In this document: positions 1-5,924 of the stretch, piece after piece
How positions within the stretch are numbered: position 1 is the first letter of the stretch
Layout of the letters: the number at the start of each line of letters is the position of its first letter
DNA from: Candidatus Omnitrophota bacterium
GTDB lineage: Bacteria; Omnitrophota; Gorgyraeia; Tantalellales; Tantalellaceae
Length of the DNA: 6,060 nucleotides
NCBI GenBank assembly: GCA_013204685.1
Contig: JABMSC010000091.1
Location: 1-6,060, forward strand
Direction: 5' to 3'
Notes under the pieces: model-generated
Seen by the model: the letters and a program-made list of their open reading frames with translations, nothing else
The model's database searches: none
Told to the model about the DNA's origin: nothing
Program-made: the position numbers and the translations under genes

Positions 1-563
1 ATGATACCCCGGACCTTTGCTTTTGGAGGCGCGATCATTTTATCCTTGTTCTTTTCATAAAGCTCCTTTATCTGGGCCGGTGTTATTACTATATTTGAAG
101 CTACTTCTTCACTGACGATTTTTTGCGCCAGCATCTGTTCGCGCAGTTCTTTTTTAAATTCGGTCAGATTCGTGCCTTTTTCGCTCAGAGCTTTCAGAAA
201 AGCATCTTCGGAAGGATAATATGATTGTATCTTCTCTATCCTCTCATCCAGTTCTTTCTCGTCCACTTCTATCTTCTTTTTCTTGGCGAGGCTTACAGCA
301 AGTTTAGCATTTATAAGCTGCTGCAGGATACCTTCTTTTGCCTCGGCTATACGCCGGTCCAGTTCCTCACCTTTGAACTTACTTTCAAAGTTCTGTTTCA
401 CGGGCTCATACAATCTGTCAAATTCCCTTTGCGTCACAACTTCGTCGTTGACCACGACAAGAACCTTGTCCACAACTCCTGCATAAATGCGCCCGCTAAA
501 TGCCAGTACGAAAAGGCATATCACAAAAAAGAATACTGCCTTAAATAGTTTCATGTTTTTCAC
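1..563 (-). CDS. SurA-like periplasmic chaperone, N-terminal part (runs off left edge)
   Basis: The first 187 complete codons of a secreted SurA/PpiC-family protein are visible; the gene continues beyond base 1. Residues 1-28 form a Sec signal peptide: basic start (MKNMK), a hydrophobic run rich in F, V, I and L, and a likely cleavage after I-Y-A28. The mature part begins GVVDKVLVVVNDEVVTQREF, the typical opening of a SurA N-terminal domain, and continues as charged helices up to about residue 180 (ITPAQIKELYEKNKDKM). A peptidyl-prolyl isomerase domain would be expected next but lies outside the window. The family chaperones unfolded envelope proteins in the periplasm. The GTG at 563 is preferred because AAGGAGG lies 6 bases upstream; an in-frame ATG at 554 would be 15 bases away. 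The gene follows a parvulin lipoprotein after a 76-base gap and is probably cotranscribed. Whether it is true surA or a paralogue cannot be decided without the C-terminus. Confidence 0.88.
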   Translation of the reverse strand, partial: MKNMKLFKAVFFFVICLFVLAFSGRIYAGVVDKVLVVVNDEVVTQREFDRLYEPVKQNFESKFKGEELDRRIAEAKEGILQQLINAKLAVSLAKKKKIEVDEKELDERIEKIQSYYPSEDAFLKALSEKGTNLTEFKKELREQMLAQKIVSEEVASNIVITPAQIKELYEKNKDKMIAPPKAKVRGI

Positions 564-569
564 TTTTCT

Positions 570-576
570 CCTCCTT
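570..576 (-). promoter_or_regulatory. Shine-Dalgarno site of the SurA-like gene
   Basis: AAGGAGG on the minus strand, followed by a 6-base A-rich spacer and GTG. The spacing decides the start: GTG at 563 rather than the ATG three codons further in. It is one of only two canonical ribosome binding sites in the window. Confidence 0.85.
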
Positions 577-587
577 AATCAGCTTTT

Positions 588-626
588 AAGGTCCCTGAGG
601 ATCGTTGGGATCATAATCTCGACCTT
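588..626 (-). other. Possible hairpin between the two parvulin-family genes
   Basis: In the 76-base gap between the lipoprotein gene and the SurA-like gene, AAGGTC and GACCTT can pair. Within them GAG/CTC and GATC/GATC could extend the fold around a CCAAC loop. No run of T follows in the direction of transcription, so it does not look like an intrinsic terminator. It could be an RNA-processing or stability element that sets the relative expression of the two genes, or chance. It was found by eye; no folding energy was computed. Confidence 0.25.
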
Positions 627-639
627 CGAGTTTATGTTT

Positions 640-1509
640 TCATTGTTCCTTTTCACTTTCCGCAGCACCTGCGGAAGGTGCCATCACCTCTTCATTTATC
701 ACAATGACTGTTTCTCCTCTCAGTCTTTCAAGCAACTCATTAAAAATAACCTGTCTTTTCTTTATGCGTAATCTTGCTTCAACATCCTGGGAAACCTGCT
801 CTATCGGCCTTAATTCGGGGGGCTTTCTGTCGGTCAGCTTTATAATGTGATATCCGAGTTTCGTCTTAACAGGCCCGGAGATCTGGCCGACCTCAAGCTG
901 CGAGCAGGCATTGTCAAACTCGGTCATCAGCTGCCCTTTAGGAAAGTATCCCACGTCCCCGCCCTGCTGAGCCGTCGGATCAACCGATTTTGCCCGTGCG
1001 ACTGCCTCGAAACTTACCCCTCCATCAAGTTCTTTTGTTATTATTTCAGCTTGTTCATACGTAGGCACCAGTATGTGAGAAACCCTCAGTATCTCAGGAG
1101 TCATATATCTGTCTCTGTTGCTGTTGTAGAAATCCTCCATCTCCTCAGGTGTGATATTTATAGCGCTGTCAACTTCATCCTTTAAAAGTCTCGCTATAAG
1201 GATCTTCTTCCTTGCTTCGACAATAACTTTCTGGACTTCTTCATCCTTGTGCAGGTTCTTGCGGACCGCTTCCTGGTAAAGCAGGATATCGTTGATAAGG
1301 TCATTCATGTATTCCTGCTTGCGCCGGCGCACAGCTACCCTGTATCTGGCAGGAAGATTATCAATTCTTTCGTTAAAATCGGTAAGGGTCACTTTTTCAT
1401 CGCCAATAGTGGCAACTACAACTTCTTCCTTTTTCGACCCGCATCCGGAAGAGAGCAACAGCGCTACTATCATTATTAACGCGCAAAAGTGACCAAGGGA
1501 ATTTTTCAT
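640..1509 (-). CDS. Parvulin-type peptidyl-prolyl isomerase lipoprotein (PpiC/PrsA/SurA family)
   Basis: A 289-residue envelope foldase. Residues 1-22 are a lipoprotein signal peptide with lipobox S-S-G-C; C23 would be lipidated, and with G at +2 an outer-membrane location is plausible in a diderm. Residues about 33-125 form a SurA-N-like helical chaperone domain (VATIGDEKVTLTDF opening). Residues about 138-228 form a rotamase domain with the parvulin hallmarks: SHILV with H145, QQGGDVGYF at 181-189, EF at 197-198 and GYHIIKL with H221. A C-terminal helix (about 235-265) follows, then a low-complexity A/E-rich tail. Parvulins catalyse cis-trans isomerisation of X-Pro bonds and assist folding of exported proteins. 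The gene follows the mfd-like gene after 70 bases, which contain a probable promoter, and precedes a SurA-like gene. No Shine-Dalgarno is visible before ATG 1509. The family is sure; the specific name (prsA, ppiD-like, surA paralogue) is not. Confidence 0.93.
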   Translation of the reverse strand: MKNSLGHFCALIMIVALLLSSGCGSKKEEVVVATIGDEKVTLTDFNERIDNLPARYRVAVRRRKQEYMNDLINDILLYQEAVRKNLHKDEEVQKVIVEARKKILIARLLKDEVDSAINITPEEMEDFYNSNRDRYMTPEILRVSHILVPTYEQAEIITKELDGGVSFEAVARAKSVDPTAQQGGDVGYFPKGQLMTEFDNACSQLEVGQISGPVKTKLGYHIIKLTDRKPPELRPIEQVSQDVEARLRIKKRQVIFNELLERLRGETVIVINEEVMAPSAGAAESEKEQ

Positions 1510-1545
1510 GTTATATATAGTTTAGTTGGTAAATTATTAATAACT

Positions 1546-1574
1546 ATCATATCAAAATACATGCCGGTCTTCAA
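1546..1574 (-). promoter_or_regulatory. Probable sigma-70 promoter for the two parvulin-family genes
   Basis: On the minus strand, a -35 box TTGAAG (1569-1574), a 17-base spacer and a -10 box TATGAT (1546-1551) preceded by TGA, an extended -10 motif. The match is 4/6 and 5/6 to consensus with ideal spacing. Transcription would start near 1539, leaving an AT-rich leader of about 30 bases with no Shine-Dalgarno before ATG 1509. It lies just after the mfd-like stop codon, so the parvulin pair can be expressed separately from the genes upstream. Predicted by eye only. Confidence 0.6.
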
Positions 1575-1579
1575 GGGTT

Positions 1580-3472
1580 TTAATTTCCCGCTTCAATGCT
1601 GGAGATCTCTTCCTTTAAAAGGCGGCAATAAAGGTCGAACCCTATCTGGTCAATAAAACCGCTCTGCTCAAGCCCCAGGATATTACCCGCTCCCCGCATC
1701 TCCAGGTCGCGCATGGCTATTTTGAACCCTGATCCCAGTTCCTGATATTTTTTCATAGCTACCAGGCGCGCCTGAACTTCATGCGTAAGAGTTGAAAAAT
1801 CCTTAACCACAAGAAACGCATGCGCCTTACGATCGAACCGCCCGATCCGGCCCCTTAACTGATAGAGGTCCGCCAGGCCGAACCTGTCGGCATCATTAAT
1901 GATCATGGTATTGGCATTAGGGATATCGATCCCGGACTCGATTATGGTCGTACAAACCAGCACGTCGACTTCACCATGAATAAATTTTATCATTGTCTTC
2001 TCCAGGGTTCTTGAACTCATCTGTCCGTGACCGACCATGAGCCGGGCCTCTGGCACCATCCGGCTCACTTCAGAAGCTACCTTATCGATGGAATTGACCC
2101 TGTTGTGCACATAATAGACCTGGCCTTTTCTGGCAAGTTCCCTGGTAATCGCTTCCTTGATACGTTTTTTATTGTATTCGATGATCTCTGTTTGAACCGG
2201 CATCCTTTCCAGAGGCGGAGTTTCGATCATCGAAATATCTTTTCCGCCCATAAGCGACAAATAGAGCGTCCGGGGAATAGGCGTCGCCGTTAAGGTAAGG
2301 ATGTCCACGTTCACCCTCATCCTCTTCATCTTATCCTTGTGTTTCACCCCAAACCTCTGCTCTTCGTCAACGATCAATAGCCCCATATCCTTGAATTTTA
2401 CATCGTCCGAAAGAAGTCTGTGTGTGCCGATCACGATATCGACCTTTCCTTCCGCCAGTTCCTTCAGGATGCAATCCTGCTCCAGCTTCGTGCGGAAACG
2501 GTTTAACATTTCGATCTTGACCGGAAAATTCTTCAGCCGTTCCGAAAAAGTCTCTGCATGCTGCTCCGCAAGGATGGTAGTAGGCACCAGAAAAGCCACT
2601 TGCTTGTCGTCCATTACCGCTTTGAACGCTCCCCTTAAAGCAACTTCTGTCTTGCCGTACCCGACATCACCGCAAAGAAGACGATCCATTGGCCTGGGAT
2701 CTTCCATGTCCTTTTTCACGTCTATAGTCGCCGTAAGCTGATCCGGCGTTTCTTTGTAAGGAAAATCCTCTTCTATCTTTTTTTGCCAGTCGGTGTCCCT
2801 CGAGAAAACAAAACCCTTCGCACTCTCCCTTTTGGCCTGAAGATTTAACAAGTCCCTTGCTGTGCGGGCGGCGCCTTTCGCGGCCTTTTTCTTGGACTGG
2901 CCCCATCTCTTGCCTCTGAGCATGTTAAGCCGTGGAGGGCTCCGGTGAAAAGAAATATATCGTTGCAATTTATGAAGATCTTTGTTCTCGATGTAGAGTT
3001 TATCGCCGCCCTTGTATTCAACAACAAAGTAGTCTTTAGCTCTTCCCTCCCGGCGCATGCGCTGCATTCCCAGATATTTGCCTATGCCGTAGTCAATGTG
3101 TACGGCGAAATCGCCGGGCTCTATATCTACAAAAGAATCGATCGGCTGTTCGCCCATATCGATCTTGGCCTTATTGAGTCTGGTTTTTCTCAATATCCCG
3201 GCCGGCAGAATTATCACTCCCTTATGGCTTGTGATAGTTTTGAATGATACCAGGTCAATGCTTTTTATTGATCTGACCTTGCCGGAGGAAAGATCTATGC
3301 GTACAGGATATTCAAATGTTACGGGGAAAACAATGAGATTCTCGCCGACCAGGCTGTAATCACCGCAAACAGAGACTTTACGGCTTCTGGAATAATCATA
3401 TTTATCCAGAGCGACCGTTATCTCGTCAAGGTCGACCGTTTCATTTACATATAATTTGAGGGAGTCAAACAT
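1580..3472 (-). CDS. mfd: Short Mfd-like DNA translocase (D2-RID-helicase core, lacks UvrB-like module ends and D7)
   Basis: A 630-residue homologue of transcription-repair coupling factor, usually about 1,100-1,200 residues. Residues 1-90 align with Mfd domain D2, the UvrB-homology domain that binds UvrA. Domains D1a, D1b and D3 are absent. Residues about 113-180 are the CarD-like RNA-polymerase interaction domain (GDFAVHIDYGIGKYLGM). Residues about 195-420 are motor domain 1, with Walker A GDVGYGKTE (268-276), Walker B DEEQ (369-372) and TATPIP (395-400). Residues about 425-560 are motor domain 2, with QLRGRIGR (538-545). Residues about 573-615 hold the TRG-type translocation motif (FKIAMRDLEMRGAGN). 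The protein stops there, so D7, the autoinhibitory domain, is missing. All motor motifs are intact, so it should be an ATP-driven dsDNA translocase acting on RNA polymerase. ATG 3472 is the first start after an in-frame TAA and has no Shine-Dalgarno; M106, just before the RNA-polymerase-interaction domain, is an alternative. RecG is excluded by the CarD-like domain. Confidence 0.9.
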   Translation of the reverse strand: MFDSLKLYVNETVDLDEITVALDKYDYSRSRKVSVCGDYSLVGENLIVFPVTFEYPVRIDLSSGKVRSIKSIDLVSFKTITSHKGVIILPAGILRKTRLNKAKIDMGEQPIDSFVDIEPGDFAVHIDYGIGKYLGMQRMRREGRAKDYFVVEYKGGDKLYIENKDLHKLQRYISFHRSPPRLNMLRGKRWGQSKKKAAKGAARTARDLLNLQAKRESAKGFVFSRDTDWQKKIEEDFPYKETPDQLTATIDVKKDMEDPRPMDRLLCGDVGYGKTEVALRGAFKAVMDDKQVAFLVPTTILAEQHAETFSERLKNFPVKIEMLNRFRTKLEQDCILKELAEGKVDIVIGTHRLLSDDVKFKDMGLLIVDEEQRFGVKHKDKMKRMRVNVDILTLTATPIPRTLYLSLMGGKDISMIETPPLERMPVQTEIIEYNKKRIKEAITRELARKGQVYYVHNRVNSIDKVASEVSRMVPEARLMVGHGQMSSRTLEKTMIKFIHGEVDVLVCTTIIESGIDIPNANTMIINDADRFGLADLYQLRGRIGRFDRKAHAFLVVKDFSTLTHEVQARLVAMKKYQELGSGFKIAMRDLEMRGAGNILGLEQSGFIDQIGFDLYCRLLKEEISSIEAGN

Positions 3473-3475
3473 ATT

Positions 3476-3510
3476 TAGCGTATAGCGTATAGCGGATAGC
3501 GTATAGGGTT
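3476..3510. repeat. 7-bp tandem repeat (TAGCGTA) filling the argS-mfd gap
   Basis: Plus-strand units TAGCGTA (3476), TAGCGTA (3483), TAGCGGA (3490) and TAGCGTA (3497) run head to tail, followed by a decayed fifth unit TAGGGTT (3504). The array takes up most of the 50 bases between the argS stop and the mfd-like start and ends 3 bases before that start codon. It lies where a ribosome binding site would be expected. Read on the minus strand the unit is TACGCTA. It may be a slippage-prone microsatellite or one member of a family of dispersed repeats; a genome search would tell. Confidence 0.85.
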
Positions 3511-3519
3511 AAACGCTAT
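3496..3519 (-). other. Inverted repeat next to the tandem array
   Basis: ATAGCGT (3496-3502) and ACGCTAT (3513-3519) form a perfect 7-bp stem around a 10-base loop. The second arm is an inverted copy of the tandem unit, so other units could pair with it in turn. It begins 3 bases after the argS stop codon on the transcript. No T run follows, so it is a poor intrinsic terminator; it may shape the mRNA between argS and the mfd-like start. Confidence 0.5.
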
Positions 3520-3522
3520 GGC

Positions 3523-5217
3523 TTACATCTTTTCCGGTAAGGTTATATTTAATAATCCCAAACCGTTGGCCAGGACGATCTTTGTGCATTCGACCAGGAA
3601 CAATCTCGCTTTTGAAAGGGCTTTATCGTCAGAAACTACCCGGCATTCGGTATAGAATGAATGGAAGGACCGCGCAAGCTCGTTCAGATACGCCACAAGA
3701 CGGTTCGGCTCCAACGCCTCAGCGCTTGCTTTTACCGCAAAGGGAAACTCGCTTAATTTGCGCATCAGGTGTTTTTCTTCTTTAGCCGTCAGAAGTTCCA
3801 GGTTTGTTCTCCCGAAAAATAAACGGAAACTGTTCTTCCGGCTGAATTTCTTAATGCTGCATATTCTTGCATGCGCGTATTGTATGTAAAATACGGGGTT
3901 ATCCGCCGACTCTTTCTTTGCCAGATCAATATCAAAGTCCAGATGGCTGTCTAATCTCCTTGAAAGGAAATAGAACCGCGCTACATCTTTGCCTATTTCA
4001 TCCAGTATCTCACGTAAAGATACAAACTCTCCTTTACGGGTTGACATCGATACCGACTCTCCACCCCTCATGAGAGTGACAAGCTGCACTATAAGGATAT
4101 CAAGAGACTTTGCGTCATGCCCGAGCGCCCGGACCGCGGCCTTCATCCTTCTTATATAGCCATGATGGTCAGGACCTAAAAGATCTATTAAATGAGTGTA
4201 CTCCCTGCGGTATTTATCAAGATGATAAGCAATGTCCGGCGCAAGATATGTATAGGACCCGTCACTTTTTACGACTACCCTGTCTTTATCATCTCCGAAC
4301 CGGGTTGAAGCAAACCACTTTGCGCCCTCGGAGTCATAGATATACCCGCCGGACTGGAGGAACTCGAGGGCCTCTTCTACTTCTTTCTTCTCTTCTATTG
4401 CTCCTTGCGAGGTCCACGTGTCAAACACCACCCCGAAGTCAGAGAGGTCCTTATTGATAAGTTTCATCATATAATCAACTGCATAATTCCTGAAAAAGGC
4501 GGTTACTTTATCGCTCCCGGCAAGAAACTTATCACCGCTCTTCTCCTTTATCTCCCTGGCTATATCTATTATGTATTCCCCCATGTAACCATCTTCAGGC
4601 ATCGGATCATTCTTATCAAAAAGATCCCGGTACCTTACCTCCACTGAATCACCCAGGAGTTTGATCTGCCTGCCTACATCGTTAAGATAATACTCGCATG
4701 TCACATTGTCCCCGCTAAAGCGGAGTATTCTGGCCAGAGCATCACCTATAGCCGCCTGGCGGCCATGCGCGATAGTGAGGGGCCCGGTGGGATTTGCGCT
4801 GACGAACTCCAGGTTTATTTTTCTTTTCCGTCTCTCCTCGGACCTCCCGAAACTGTCTTTTTGTGCGTGAATATTCTCAAGCACCGTACGGAAATAAGCG
4901 CCGGATAGTCGAAAATTTATAAACCCGCCTTTAAGCTCTGCGCTCTTAATAAGGCCGGAAAGGCCGGACCTTTCGATCTGATCCTCGAGGAGGGTTACCA
5001 CACCTTCTCCCACAACTTTAGGAGAACGTTTGGCCAGAGACGCCAGACGCATCGCTGCGTTAGAGGTGAGATCGCCATGACCGGGATCTCTTGTCATCTG
5101 AATAGAGATCTCTGCATCTTTCGGGAAAACCGCATCAGGAAGGTGTTCTTGAAAATACTGTTTGCACGCCTTAGTGAGGGCTTCTACTAACTTTTCCGAG
5201 ACGTTTTTGTTAAGCAT
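3523..5217 (-). CDS. argS: Arginyl-tRNA synthetase
   Basis: A 564-residue class Ia synthetase that charges tRNA-Arg with arginine using ATP in the cytoplasm; the length is normal for the family. Residues about 1-110 are the ArgRS N-terminal tRNA-binding domain (DPGHGDLTSNAAMRLA, KGGFINFRL). The Rossmann catalytic core carries ANPTGPLTIAHGR (141-153), YYLNDVGRQI (176-185) and GPDHHGYIRRMKAA (348-361). The KMSKS-loop equivalent is S-M-S-T-R (390-394), followed by KGEFVSLREILDEIG. A DALR-type anticodon-binding domain runs from about 439 (DNPVFYIQYAHAR) to the end (LPEKM). The HIGH motif reads T-I-A-H and the KMSKS lysine is missing; the latter is common in ArgRS. ATG 5217 lies inside the end of rsfS (31-base overlap) without a Shine-Dalgarno, which suggests translational coupling. 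The start is supported by the full N-terminal domain; the next ATG is at residue 41. Confidence 0.97.
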   Translation of the reverse strand: MLNKNVSEKLVEALTKACKQYFQEHLPDAVFPKDAEISIQMTRDPGHGDLTSNAAMRLASLAKRSPKVVGEGVVTLLEDQIERSGLSGLIKSAELKGGFINFRLSGAYFRTVLENIHAQKDSFGRSEERRKRKINLEFVSANPTGPLTIAHGRQAAIGDALARILRFSGDNVTCEYYLNDVGRQIKLLGDSVEVRYRDLFDKNDPMPEDGYMGEYIIDIAREIKEKSGDKFLAGSDKVTAFFRNYAVDYMMKLINKDLSDFGVVFDTWTSQGAIEEKKEVEEALEFLQSGGYIYDSEGAKWFASTRFGDDKDRVVVKSDGSYTYLAPDIAYHLDKYRREYTHLIDLLGPDHHGYIRRMKAAVRALGHDAKSLDILIVQLVTLMRGGESVSMSTRKGEFVSLREILDEIGKDVARFYFLSRRLDSHLDFDIDLAKKESADNPVFYIQYAHARICSIKKFSRKNSFRLFFGRTNLELLTAKEEKHLMRKLSEFPFAVKASAEALEPNRLVAYLNELARSFHSFYTECRVVSDDKALSKARLFLVECTKIVLANGLGLLNITLPEKM

Positions 5218-5570
5218 TTCGAACCGAACCGTTTTTTAGGAGCACCGGTCCATAATTGTTCAAGACCGTAAAAATCTCTTATTTGTTTATCAAAGATATG
5301 AACAACGACATCTTCGTAATCCAGCAAAACCCATAGATGGTTAAGCCTTCCTTCTACATGCAAAGGTTTTATGCTTTCGTTAGACAGTTCCTTTTGTATA
5401 AATCTGGAAATTGCATTGATCATGCGGGAGGAATTTGCGGAGACGAGGACAAACCAATCACACATCGCAGAGATGTCCTTCATATCCATCAGAAGAACAT
5501 CTTCTCCTTTTTTTTCCGATGCTAAACGTGCTATCCGCTTTGCTTTATTCAGCGATGTCGTCTTTTTCAC
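5187..5570 (-). CDS. rsfS: Ribosome silencing factor RsfS
   Basis: A 127-residue RsfS/Iojap/DUF143 protein. In this family the protein binds ribosomal protein uL14 on the 50S subunit and blocks joining with 30S, lowering translation during starvation. The whole domain is visible: EDVLLMDMKDISAMCDWFVL (23-42), SANSSRMINAISRFI (44-58), HVEGRLNHLWVLLDYEDVVV (71-90) and HIFDKQIRDFYGLEQLW (91-107). A basic tail follows (KKRFGSKCLTKTSRKS), most of whose codons overlap the start of argS. The start is GTG 5570; a TAA lies two codons upstream in the same frame, so it cannot begin earlier. No Shine-Dalgarno is visible. Position next to nadD fits the widespread nadD-rsfS pairing, here interrupted by a small zinc-ribbon gene. 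Confidence 0.95.
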   Translation of the reverse strand: MKKTTSLNKAKRIARLASEKKGEDVLLMDMKDISAMCDWFVLVSANSSRMINAISRFIQKELSNESIKPLHVEGRLNHLWVLLDYEDVVVHIFDKQIRDFYGLEQLWTGAPKKRFGSKCLTKTSRKS

Positions 5571-5577
5571 AAATTAT

Positions 5578-5595
5578 AAAAAAGTGTTTGAACAC
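5578..5595 (-). terminator. Weak candidate intrinsic terminator after the zinc-ribbon gene
   Basis: On the minus strand GTGTTCAAACAC (4-5 bp stem) is followed directly by six T. It lies between the zinc-ribbon gene and rsfS, only 8 bases before the rsfS GTG. The stem is short and AT-rich, so at most it would attenuate transcription. It may be chance. Confidence 0.25.
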
Positions 5596-5668
5596 ACCCA
5601 TATTGTCAGCATGTTCACTGCTGCAAAGTCATAAAACTTTCCTGTTGATTAGCTTGGATCTGACTGAC

Positions 5669-5812
5669 TTACTTACCGAGGATCCTGTACATGCCGGTAC
5701 CGCATTTAGGGCAGGATCCTTTCATGGCTTTTCTGCCATTTTTCATTGTTACTTCTTTACCGTCTTTGATCTCTTGCTTTGCCTTACATTTTACGCAATA
5801 TCCTTCTGCCAT
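5669..5812 (-). CDS. Small zinc-ribbon protein, DUF5679 type
   Basis: A 47-residue protein opening MAEGYCVKCKAK. Two CxxC pairs (C6/C9 and C34/C37) make a four-cysteine zinc ribbon. Between them sits the conserved-looking stretch KEVTMKNGRKA, and the end reads CPKCGTGMYRILGK. The pattern and length match my memory of the DUF5679 family, tiny proteins or domains of unknown function found in bacteria and archaea. The function is not known; zinc binding with a nucleic-acid or protein contact is a guess from the fold and basic charge. The start is very well supported: AAGGAGGT lies 7 bases before the ATG, and a good promoter lies 43 bases upstream. It sits between nadD and rsfS, which are adjacent in many bacteria. 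No signal peptide or membrane segment is present, so it should be cytoplasmic. Confidence 0.88.
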   Translation of the reverse strand: MAEGYCVKCKAKQEIKDGKEVTMKNGRKAMKGSCPKCGTGMYRILGK

Positions 5813-5819
5813 GAGTTGT

Positions 5820-5827
5820 ACCTCCTT
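5820..5827 (-). promoter_or_regulatory. Shine-Dalgarno site of the zinc-ribbon gene
   Basis: AAGGAGGT on the minus strand, a near-perfect match to the 16S anti-Shine-Dalgarno, 7 bases before ATG 5812. It makes the 47-codon frame a credible gene despite its size and suggests strong translation. Confidence 0.9.
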
Positions 5828-5854
5828 AATTTTGATAAAAATATTACTCGATTA

Positions 5855-5882
5855 AGTTTATCACACAGGCATTAAAAGTCAA
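5855..5882 (-). promoter_or_regulatory. Probable sigma-70 promoter of the zinc-ribbon gene
   Basis: On the minus strand, -35 TTGACT (5877-5882, 5/6 to consensus), a 16-base spacer and -10 TAAACT (5855-5860, 4/6) with TGA directly before it as an extended -10 motif. Transcription would start near 5848, giving a leader of about 36 bases that ends in the Shine-Dalgarno site. It lies in the gap after nadD, so the zinc-ribbon gene, and perhaps rsfS-argS, can be transcribed independently of nadD. Confidence 0.6.
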
Positions 5883-5924
5883 GGCGATACATAATTATAT
5901 TATTAATTATATTCCTTATATACA

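Noticed and set aside
2027..2741. Long plus-strand open frames opposite the mfd-like gene
   Set aside because: They lie antisense to well-conserved helicase motifs, have low-complexity S/F/L-rich translations and no ribosome binding sites. They are shadows of the minus-strand gene.
1580..3472. RecG helicase
   Set aside because: The motor is RecG-like, but the protein has a CarD-like RNA-polymerase interaction domain and a D2-like N-terminus and lacks the RecG wedge domain.
3476..3510. CRISPR array
   Set aside because: The units are 7 bases, directly adjacent and without spacers, so this is a simple tandem repeat.
3473..3522. Missing N-terminal half of mfd hidden upstream by a frameshift
   Set aside because: Only 50 bases separate the start from the argS stop, with an in-frame TAA inside them, and argS is intact to its usual C-terminus. 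No room remains for D1a or other Mfd sequence.
5573..5578. Perfect TATAAT -10 box just before rsfS
   Set aside because: No -35-like hexamer or TGn extension lies at a suitable distance, and the transcript would start inside the rsfS start region. It is most likely chance in AT-rich sequence.
5891..5910. AT-only inverted repeat after nadD as a terminator
   Set aside because: The 7-bp stem contains no G-C pair and no T run follows, so it would be too unstable to terminate transcription.
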